The translations under genes were made by a program, and so were the position numbers. The notes under the pieces were generated by a model, which was not told the DNA's origin, made no database searches, and worked only from the letters and a program-made list of their open reading frames with translations. DNA of 64,000 nt from positions 1-64,000 of the forward strand of contig NZ_PXYK01000005.1 of assembly GCF_003012745.1 (NCBI RefSeq). The letters are read 5' to 3'. Source of the stretch: Kumtagia ephedrae. Its GTDB lineage: Bacteria; Pseudomonadota; Alphaproteobacteria; Rhizobiales; Rhizobiaceae. This document shows, piece after piece, positions 24,397 through 31,509 of this stretch (position 1 is the stretch's first letter; each line of letters begins with the position of its first letter).

Positions 24397-26868
24397 ATGA
24401 ACGCTTCGATGGAGATCGACACCATCCGTCCGCCGGCCGCTCGACCGGCGCCGGATGCCCTGCTTTCGCTGGCGGGTGTTGCCAAGACCTATGGCAGCAC
24501 CCGCGCCGCGCAGGCGATCGACCTCGACGTCGCCACCGGCGAGGTGGTCGGGCTGGTCGGTGCCAACGGTGCCGGCAAGAGCACGCTGATGCGCATCGTC
24601 TGCGGCGTGACCGAGCCGGACACGGGCACGATGGCGTTCGGCGGGCGGCCGGTCGACCTTGTCGCCTTCTCGCCGCGGGCGGCGCGCGACGCCGGCATCC
24701 GCATCGTCTGGCAGGAGCTGTCGCTGTCGCCCAACCTCAGCGTCGCCGAGAATTTTTACGTCGAGCAGCCGCAATTCGCGCGGCTGTCGCCGCTGTGGCT
24801 GGCGGACTATCACAGGCTGGCCCGCGACAGCATCGAGCGCATCTTTCCGGGCGCGCGCATCCCGACCTCCCGCCTCGTCGCCGATCTGACGCTCGCCGAA
24901 CGGCAGATGGTGGAGATCGCCCGCGCAGCGAGCGATCCGCGGCTAAAACTGCTCATCCTCGACGAGCCGACCTCCTCGCTTGGCGCCGAGCGCAGCGCCC
25001 AGTTGCGGCAGTTCGTGCGCGAACAGGCGGGCAAGGGCGTCGCCGTCGTCTTCATCAGCCACAAGCTGGCGGAGGTGCTCGACATCTCCGACCGGGTGGT
25101 CGCCATGCGCAACGGCCGGCTGGTCTGGCAGAAGCCGGCCGGCGAGACCTCGATCGGCGATCTCGTCGAGGCGATGGGCGGCGCCGAAGCCGGCGACCGC
25201 TCGACCCGCCCGGCCCTCGATGCAGCCAAGGCCGGACGGCCGGTAAGGGTGCGGCTCTCCGGCGACCTCGTTTCGACGGGCGGCCCGATCGAACTGCGCG
25301 CCGGCGAGATCGTCGGCCTTGCCGGGCTCGAGGGCAGCGGCCAGCGCAACCTGCTGCAGCGCCTGTTCGCCAAGCCGCGGCCGGGCGAGGTCGAGCGCGA
25401 CGGCGAGGTCCGCTACGTTTCCGGCGACCGCCAGGGCGAAGGCGTGTTCCCGCTGTGGAGCGTGCTGGAGAACATCGGCATCGGCCGCGTCGCCCGGCTT
25501 GCGGCGCTGACGCCGGTGAAGGCTGCCGACCAGCGCCCGCTTGCCGCGTCGCTGGCCAAGCGGCTGGCGCTGGACGAAAGCCGGTTCGACGCCGGCATCC
25601 TCGACCTGTCGGGCGGCAATCAGCAGAAGGTGCTGGTCGCCCGCGCCCTGACGGACGAGGCCGAGATCATCCTGCTCGACGATCCGACGCGCGGCGTCGA
25701 CATCGCCGCCAAGCGCGATTTCTACCGGCTGGTGCGCGAGACCGCCGCCGCCGGGCGGCTGGTGATCTGGCATTCCACCGAGGATCTCGAATTCCTCGAA
25801 TGCGACCGCGTGCTGGTGTTCGCCAGGGGCGAGATCGTCGCCGAACTCGGGGGCGACGCCATCAGCGAGGACCGCATCGTCGCTGCGTCCTTCCAGCAGC
25901 CCGCCGCCGGTCGCACGGCGCAGGCGGCGAAGCGGGCGGGCGCGATCGGCCCATTTCTGCTGCGCGCCATCCCCTTCCTCAGCCTCATCCTGGTGTTCGC
26001 CGCCATGAGCTGGATGAACCCGCTGGTGGCGTCCAGCTTCGGCATCGAGCTGCTGCTGGCGCCGGCGGTCACGCTGGTTCTGATCGCACTCGCCCAGATG
26101 TTCGTGGTCGGCGGCAGCGAGATCGACCTCGGCATCGGCTCCTTCACCGGCCTGGTCAACGTCATCAGCGCCACGCTGCTGGTCACCTCGCCGCTGCTTG
26201 GCTTCGCCGCGCTGCTGGCCGGACTCGCCGGCTACTGCCTGATCGCCGTGCTGATCCATGCGCGCGCCATCCCGGCGATCGTGGTGACGCTCGGCGCCTC
26301 CTTCATCTGGGCCGGCTTCGGCCAGACGCTGCAACCCTCCCCCGGCGGCTCCAGCCCGCAATGGCTGACGGCGCTGTTCACCTGGAGCATCCCCGGCATC
26401 CCGACGCCGCTGGCGCTGATCCTGATCGCGGCGGCCGCGGCCTTCCTGATCGACCGCTCGCCGGCCGGCACGGTGCTGCGCGCCTTCGGCTCGAGCCCGC
26501 TGGCGCTCAAGCGGGGCGGCTGGTCGCCGCTCAGATACGGCGTCATGCGCTATGCCATCGCCTGCCTGTTCGCCATGGCTGCCGGCCTCTATGTGACGGC
26601 CGCCAACAATGCCAGCGACATCAATGCCGGCGGCTCCTTCACGCTGCTCGGCATCGCCGCCGTCGTCATCGGCGGCTGCCAGCTGCTCGGCGGCTTCATC
26701 GCGCCGCTCGGCGTCGTGGCCGGCGCGGTGACGCTGTCGCTGATCGGCGCGCTGCTCGCCTCGCTGGGGGTCAGCACCAACTACAACGCGGCGGTGCAGG
26801 GAGCCCTGCTCATCGTCATTTTGGGATTGCAGGCGGCGCTCGTCGCCAGGGGCAGGCGTCATGGCTGA
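24397..26868 (+). CDS. Sugar ABC importer ATPase fused to permease
   Basis: 823 residues joining two normally separate subunits. Residues about 25-500 form an RbsA-type double ATPase: Walker A GANGAGKST, signature LTLAERQMVEIARA, Walker B LLILDEPTSSL, then degenerate second Walker A GLEGSGQRN, signature LSGGNQQKVLVARAL and Walker B IILLDDPTRGVD. From about residue 515 an RbsC-type permease follows, with IALAQMFVVGGSEIDLGIG, a coupling-loop region at GSSPLALKRGG and helices to the C-terminus. No stop or frameshift separates the halves. The next permease overlaps its 3' end by eight bases. Confidence 0.93.
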   Translation: MNASMEIDTIRPPAARPAPDALLSLAGVAKTYGSTRAAQAIDLDVATGEVVGLVGANGAGKSTLMRIVCGVTEPDTGTMAFGGRPVDLVAFSPRAARDAGIRIVWQELSLSPNLSVAENFYVEQPQFARLSPLWLADYHRLARDSIERIFPGARIPTSRLVADLTLAERQMVEIARAASDPRLKLLILDEPTSSLGAERSAQLRQFVREQAGKGVAVVFISHKLAEVLDISDRVVAMRNGRLVWQKPAGETSIGDLVEAMGGAEAGDRSTRPALDAAKAGRPVRVRLSGDLVSTGGPIELRAGEIVGLAGLEGSGQRNLLQRLFAKPRPGEVERDGEVRYVSGDRQGEGVFPLWSVLENIGIGRVARLAALTPVKAADQRPLAASLAKRLALDESRFDAGILDLSGGNQQKVLVARALTDEAEIILLDDPTRGVDIAAKRDFYRLVRETAAAGRLVIWHSTEDLEFLECDRVLVFARGEIVAELGGDAISEDRIVAASFQQPAAGRTAQAAKRAGAIGPFLLRAIPFLSLILVFAAMSWMNPLVASSFGIELLLAPAVTLVLIALAQMFVVGGSEIDLGIGSFTGLVNVISATLLVTSPLLGFAALLAGLAGYCLIAVLIHARAIPAIVVTLGASFIWAGFGQTLQPSPGGSSPQWLTALFTWSIPGIPTPLALILIAAAAAFLIDRSPAGTVLRAFGSSPLALKRGGWSPLRYGVMRYAIACLFAMAAGLYVTAANNASDINAGGSFTLLGIAAVVIGGCQLLGGFIAPLGVVAGAVTLSLIGALLASLGVSTNYNAAVQGALLIVILGLQAALVARGRRHG

Positions 26869-27814
26869 CCGCGCCCTCGCCTTCGCCCGCACCAACCGCT
26901 GGATCTGGCCGGCGCTCGGCATATTGCTCTTGTGGGCGATCCTGACCGCCATCACCGCGCGTTTCAGCCTGCACAGCCTGAGCGGCGTCGCCATCTCGGC
27001 CTCGTTCCTGCTCCTGCCGGCGCTCGGCCAGATGCTGGTCGTCACCACCGGCAAGGGCAATATCGACCTGTCCATCCCGAGCATGGTGACGCTGAGCGCC
27101 TATCTCACCGTGATGACCTCCACCGGTTCGACGGCGGGTTTTCTGCTGACGCTGGCCATCGTGCTGGCGGCGACAGCGCTGGTCGGCATGCTCAATGCTC
27201 TGCTCGTGCTGGTGCTGCGCATCCCCGCCATGATCGCGACGCTGGCCATGGGCTACATCCTCGCCACCGCGACGCTGATCGTGAACGCGCAGATCGGCAT
27301 GTTCGCCAAGCCGGCGCTACTCGGCTTTCTGTCCACGGGCCGTATTGCCGGCCTGCCGATGATGTGCGTCATCGCCGTCATCGCGACCGGCGCGGCCGGA
27401 TTGCTGCTGGCGCGCACCGCCTATGGCCGAAAGCTGTTCGCCGTCGGCCAGAGCGCCGAGGCGGCGCGGCTGGCCGGCATTCCCGTCGCCCGGGTGATCG
27501 CCTCGACCTTTGTTGCGAGCGCGATGCTCTCCGGGCTCAGCGGCCTGCTGCTCGCCGGCTATGCAGGCGGCGCCTTCCTGGAGATGGGCACCCCTTACCT
27601 GCTCCAGTCGGTCGGCGCCGTCGTGCTCGGCGGCACGCTGATCGCCGGCGGCAACGCCACCGCGCTGGGCACGCTGCTCGGGGGCATGCTTCTGGTCATG
27701 ATCGTCACCACCATGCAGATCGCCGGTCTGCCGCCCGGCGCCCAGGACATTTTGCAAGGCGTCGTCATCATCGCGGTGCTGTCGGTCGCCGGCACCAGGA
27801 TCGGCCGGCGCTGA
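26861..27814 (+). CDS. Sugar ABC importer permease (RbsC family), partner of the fusion
   Basis: 317 residues, about nine membrane helices. GQMLVVTTGKGNIDLSIPS is the family segment (ID preserved) and GQSAEAARLAGIPVAR the coupling loop. Its start lies inside the fusion gene's 3' end, so the fusion permease half and this subunit probably form the channel. The gene ends 13 bases before the convergent nasA gene. Confidence 0.91.
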   Translation: MADRALAFARTNRWIWPALGILLLWAILTAITARFSLHSLSGVAISASFLLLPALGQMLVVTTGKGNIDLSIPSMVTLSAYLTVMTSTGSTAGFLLTLAIVLAATALVGMLNALLVLVLRIPAMIATLAMGYILATATLIVNAQIGMFAKPALLGFLSTGRIAGLPMMCVIAVIATGAAGLLLARTAYGRKLFAVGQSAEAARLAGIPVARVIASTFVASAMLSGLSGLLLAGYAGGAFLEMGTPYLLQSVGAVVLGGTLIAGGNATALGTLLGGMLLVMIVTTMQIAGLPPGAQDILQGVVIIAVLSVAGTRIGRR

Positions 27815-27827
27815 GCGGCGCCGAAAC

Positions 27828-30494
27828 CTATTCCGCCGCCTGCAGCCGGCGGGCCTCGATCATCCCGCGGATCTCGACCCGGCAGGAGCCGCAATTGGTG
27901 CCCGCCGACAGCGTCCTGCCGACCTCCTCGACGCTGGCGCAGCCGCCGGCGATGGCGCGGTCGATCTGGTTGACGCCGACATTGAAGCAGGCGCAGACGA
28001 CACGGCCGATCGAAGGCATTGCCACCGGCGCCCGCCCGGACAGCAGCGCTCGGCGCTCCAGCGACGACAGCGGCGCGCCGGAGGCGAGCAGCGACAGCAG
28101 CCACTCGCGCTCCGGCAGCGCGCCGCGCGGCGCGACGAGCAGCGCTTCCGCGAGGCGGCCGTCGTCGTCGGTGGCGGCCGCGCGGAAGATCGAATGGCGA
28201 CGGTCCGTATATTCCAGCAGCCGGTCGCGCGGGACCACGTCTACCAGCCGGCGGGCAAGCAAAATGCCCTGCTCCGCCGGCTCGGTGCCGGCAAGCTCGT
28301 AGGCCCAGCCGCCGGCGACCGCCGCCCGGCTCCAGTGGACGAAGCCGGTCGGACGGATGTCGCGGCGCGTGATCAGCACGCCTTCCCAATGGACCGGCTC
28401 GCGGGCGATCCGTACCGGCACGTGCTTCAGCTCGGGCTGTCCGGAGAAGGGATCGGTGACCGGCGTCGACAGCGGCCCCGCCGCCGCATTGGCCGCGAAA
28501 CGGCCGCTCCAGTGCATGGGCAGAAAGGCCTGGCCAATGCGTTGGGCGTCGGTGAGGCGCACCTTGGCGCGGCCGCTGCCGTAGCGGCTCTCGACCCGCG
28601 CCAGGTCGCCCTCCCGCAGGCCGATCGCCGCGGCGTCGGCGGGATTGATCTCGATCGCCGGTTCCGGCGCATGCGCCATCAGCCGCGGCACCAGCCCGGT
28701 GCGGGTCATGGTGTGCCACTGGTCGCGGATGCGGCCGGTGGTGAGCGCGATCGGGAAGGCGCCGTCGACCGGCAGGGCCGGTCCTTCCTGGCGCACGGCG
28801 ACGAAGCGGGCGCGGCCGTCCGGCGTCGGGAATTTTCCGTCGCCGGCAAGACGGTCGGCGCGGGCGCCCCGCCCTGCCCGCAGCGGCCAGTGCATGGGCT
28901 GGAAGCCGGCGTAGTCGTCGTCGTCGATATCAGCCAGTCCGCCGATGTCGAACAGGCGGGCGCCGTCGTTCTCGAAGGCCGAAAGCGCCGCATGCTCGCG
29001 GAAGATCGCGGCCGGCGTTGCATAGTCGAACGCCTCGGCAAAACCCATGCGCCGCGCGACCTCGGTGATGATCCACCAATCGGGACGGACATCGCCGGGC
29101 AGTGGAGCGAACGGCCGCTGGCGGGAGATTCGCCGCTCGGAATTGGTGACCGTGCCGTCCTTCTCGCCCCAGCCGGCGGCCGGCAGCAGCACGTCGGCGA
29201 AGCGGGTCGTGTCGGTGCGGACGACGTCCGACACGACAACAAAATCGCACGCCTTCAGCGCCGCCCGCACCCTGGCGGCGTCCGGCATGCTGACGGCCGG
29301 ATTGGTGCCCATGATCCACAGCGCCCTGACGCGGCCGTCGGCGGCCGCTTCGAACAGGTCGACGGCCTTCAGCCCCGGCTTGCGTGCAACGGCGGGCGCG
29401 TTCCAGAAACGGCCGACGCGGTCGATAGCCGCCGAATCCTCGAAGCCCATATGGGCAGCGAGCTGGTTGGCGAGGCCGCCGACCTCGCGCCCGCCCATCG
29501 CGTTGGGTTGCCCGGTGACCGAGAACGGTCCCATGCCCGGCTTGCCGATGCGGCCGGTGGCGAGATGGCAGTTGATGATGGCATTGACCTTGTCGGTGCC
29601 GTGCGCCGACTGGTTGACGCCCTGGCTGTAGACGGTGACGGTGCGCGGCGTCGCGGCGAACCAGTCGTAGAGGCGCCGCACATCCGCGGGGTCCAGGCCG
29701 CAGCCTTCGGCCACTCGCGCCACCGTCGGCGCGTCGGCGGCGGCCAGCGTGGTCGCGGCGTCGAAGCCGTTGGTGTGGGCCGCGATGTAGTCGGCGTCGA
29801 GCGCGCCGCGGCGCACCAGATGCGCCAGAAGGCCGTTGAACAGCAGCACGTCGGTGCCGGGCCTGATCGGCAGGAAGAGGTCGCAGTCCTCGCCCGTCGC
29901 CGTGCGGCGCGGATCGACCACGGCGATGCGGGTGCCGCGCTTCGTCCTTGCGGCAAGCAGCCGCTGGTAGAGGACCGGATGGCACCAGGCGGTGTTGGAG
30001 CCGACCAGCACGACCAGGTCGGCCTCCTCGAAGTCTTCGTAGGTGCCGGGCACGATGTCCTCGCCGAAGGCGCGCCGGTGGCCGGCGACCGAGGAGGCCA
30101 TGCAGAGCCGCGAATTGGTGTCGATGTTGCCGCAGCCGATGAAGCCTTTCATCAGCTTGTTGGCGACGTAATAATCCTCGGTGAGAAGCTGGCCGGACAC
30201 GTAGAAACCGACCGAATCCGGTCCGTGCGCGGCAATGGTGTCGGAGAATTTCTTGGCAACGAGGTCGAGCGCCTCGTCCCAGCCGGCGGCGCGGCCGCCG
30301 ATCTCGGGGGAGAGCAGGCGGCCGTCCAGGCCGAGGGTCTCGCCGAGCGCCGAGCCCTTGGAGCAGAGCTTTCCGGCATTGGCGGGATGATCGGGATCGC
30401 CGCGGACGGACACGCTGCCGTCCGCGGCGACTTTGGCCAGCACGCCGCAACCCACCCCGCAATAGGGGCAGGTGGTCCTCACCTCGGCTGCCAT
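27828..30494 (-). CDS. nasA: Assimilatory nitrate reductase, catalytic subunit with C-terminal BFD-type [2Fe-2S] domain
   Basis: 888 residues, cytoplasmic. N-terminal [4Fe-4S] ligands in CPYCGVGCGVLAKVAADG (C-x2-C-x3-C) with the fourth in KLCSKGS. Molybdopterin-binding stretches follow, including LVGSNTAWCHPVL, YSQGVNQSAHGTD and GKPGMGPFSVTGQPNAMGGR. The C-terminal domain has CACFNVG and AGTNCGSCR, a bacterioferritin-ferredoxin-like [2Fe-2S] site as in other NasA/NasC proteins. It reduces nitrate to nitrite. It is separated from nirD by a plus-strand HicAB module and so may have its own promoter in the 63 bases before its ATG. Confidence 0.95.
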   Translation of the reverse strand: MAAEVRTTCPYCGVGCGVLAKVAADGSVSVRGDPDHPANAGKLCSKGSALGETLGLDGRLLSPEIGGRAAGWDEALDLVAKKFSDTIAAHGPDSVGFYVSGQLLTEDYYVANKLMKGFIGCGNIDTNSRLCMASSVAGHRRAFGEDIVPGTYEDFEEADLVVLVGSNTAWCHPVLYQRLLAARTKRGTRIAVVDPRRTATGEDCDLFLPIRPGTDVLLFNGLLAHLVRRGALDADYIAAHTNGFDAATTLAAADAPTVARVAEGCGLDPADVRRLYDWFAATPRTVTVYSQGVNQSAHGTDKVNAIINCHLATGRIGKPGMGPFSVTGQPNAMGGREVGGLANQLAAHMGFEDSAAIDRVGRFWNAPAVARKPGLKAVDLFEAAADGRVRALWIMGTNPAVSMPDAARVRAALKACDFVVVSDVVRTDTTRFADVLLPAAGWGEKDGTVTNSERRISRQRPFAPLPGDVRPDWWIITEVARRMGFAEAFDYATPAAIFREHAALSAFENDGARLFDIGGLADIDDDDYAGFQPMHWPLRAGRGARADRLAGDGKFPTPDGRARFVAVRQEGPALPVDGAFPIALTTGRIRDQWHTMTRTGLVPRLMAHAPEPAIEINPADAAAIGLREGDLARVESRYGSGRAKVRLTDAQRIGQAFLPMHWSGRFAANAAAGPLSTPVTDPFSGQPELKHVPVRIAREPVHWEGVLITRRDIRPTGFVHWSRAAVAGGWAYELAGTEPAEQGILLARRLVDVVPRDRLLEYTDRRHSIFRAAATDDDGRLAEALLVAPRGALPEREWLLSLLASGAPLSSLERRALLSGRAPVAMPSIGRVVCACFNVGVNQIDRAIAGGCASVEEVGRTLSAGTNCGSCRVEIRGMIEARRLQAAE

Positions 30495-30505
30495 GGCGAA
30501 CCTAC

Positions 30506-30544
30506 TTGAAACGGATACAGCCGATGCGTATTTATATGCGCATC
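30506..30544 (+). promoter_or_regulatory. hicAB promoter with overlapping inverted repeat
   Basis: TTGAAA (30506-30511), a 17-base spacer and TATTTA (30529-30534). An inverted repeat GATGCG (30523-30528) ... CGCATC (30539-30544) brackets the -10 region, the expected place for HicB autorepression. The ATG of hicA is at 30558. Confidence 0.55.
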
Positions 30545-30557
30545 AAAGGGGCGCAGG

Positions 30558-30743
30558 ATGGAACGCAATAGCCGGCGAATCATCCAAAGACTGAAGGCGG
30601 AGGGTTTCGAGGAGGTGTCGGTCTCCGGATCGCACCACAAGTTCCGCAAGGGTGACAGAACGGTGATCGTGCCGCACCCCAAAAAGGACTTGCCGGAGGG
30701 AACGGCCCGCAACATCGCCCGTGCGGCCGGCTGGCTGAGATAG
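30558..30743 (+). CDS. hicA: HicA-family toxin (mRNA interferase)
   Basis: 61 residues covering the whole HicA dsRBD-like fold: ERNSRRIIQRLKAEGF, then GSHHKFRKGDRTVIVPHP, which holds the catalytic His in the G-S-H-x-x-F context, and a final helix ARNIARAAGWL. HicA cleaves mRNA and is neutralised by HicB. hicB follows eight bases later. The pair is on the strand opposite to the nitrate genes. Confidence 0.88.
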   Translation: MERNSRRIIQRLKAEGFEEVSVSGSHHKFRKGDRTVIVPHPKKDLPEGTARNIARAAGWLR

Positions 30744-30751
30744 GAGTTCCG

Positions 30752-31150
30752 ATGCGCGCTTACTTCGCACTCGTTCACAAGGACCCGGACAGCGCTTACG
30801 GCGTGTCCTTCCCGGATATTCCCGGCGTTTTTTCCGCCTCCGACGAGGAGGGCGACATTGTCGCCAACGCGATGGAGGCGTTGGAGCTTTTCGCGGAGGA
30901 TGGGGAGATGCCGGAGCCCTCGCCCGTGGAGACCATCGTGTCCCACCCCGACGTTCACGACGAACTCGCGTCCGGCGCCTTTCTGGTGCGGGTGCCCTTC
31001 GTCGAACGGGATACTCGGGTCGTTCGTGCGAACGTCACCTTCGAGGCGGGAATGCTGCGGGCCATCGACGAGACCGCGCAGCGGCGCGGGCTGACGCGCT
31101 CGGCCTTCCTGGCGAGTTGCGCTCGCAAGGAGATCGAGGCTGCGGGCTAG
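30752..31150 (+). CDS. hicB: HicB-family antitoxin
   Basis: 132 residues. The N-terminal half is the degraded RNase-H-like HicB domain (YGVSFPDIPGVFSASDEEGD, then a helix with MEALELFAEDGEMP). The C-terminal half (VTFEAGMLRAIDETAQRRGL...SAFLASCARKEI) looks like a ribbon-helix-helix DNA-binding region, as in HicB proteins that autorepress. Its stop lies 17 bases from the convergent nirD stop. Confidence 0.87.
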   Translation: MRAYFALVHKDPDSAYGVSFPDIPGVFSASDEEGDIVANAMEALELFAEDGEMPEPSPVETIVSHPDVHDELASGAFLVRVPFVERDTRVVRANVTFEAGMLRAIDETAQRRGLTRSAFLASCARKEIEAAG

Positions 31151-31167
31151 GGTTACGAGCATCCTTA

Positions 31168-31509
31168 CTATTCCGCCGCCAGCAGCATTTTGCCGGGCGC
31201 GATCGAAACGCATCCATCTTCGACCTTCACCGGGATTGTCTTCACAAAACCCTCGTCGGCGCCGAGCGCAGCGCCGGTCTCCAGCGAGAACACCCAGTTG
31301 TGCAGGGGACAGGTCACCGAGGCGCCATGCACGATGCCCTGGCTGAGCGGCCCGCCCTTGTGCGGACAATGGTCCTCGATGGCGAAGACGCGGTCGTCGG
31401 CGGTGCGGAACACGCCGATCCTGCCTTGCGGTGTGTTCACGCAGCGGGCGCCGCGCTGCGGGATGTCGGCGATCGAGCCGATCGCGATCCAATCCATCTT
31501 GTTCATCAT
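31168..31509 (-). CDS. nirD: Nitrite reductase small subunit, Rieske-type
   Basis: 113 residues. Rieske-like fold with DHCPHKGGPLSQG and CPLHNWVFSLETG, so the C-x-H...C-x-x-H pattern is present (CPH at about 47-49, CPLH about 18 later). It supports the NirB large subunit in reducing nitrite to ammonium. The start overlaps the nirB stop; ATGs at 31506 and 31497 (MDWIAIGSI) are alternatives and the last is the usual family N-terminus. Confidence 0.93.
   Translation of the reverse strand: MMNKMDWIAIGSIADIPQRGARCVNTPQGRIGVFRTADDRVFAIEDHCPHKGGPLSQGIVHGASVTCPLHNWVFSLETGAALGADEGFVKTIPVKVEDGCVSIAPGKMLLAAE

Noticed and set aside
28194-30509. Long plus-strand open frame opposite nasA
   Set aside because: Shadow of the nasA codon pattern; the nasA frame has all cofactor motifs.
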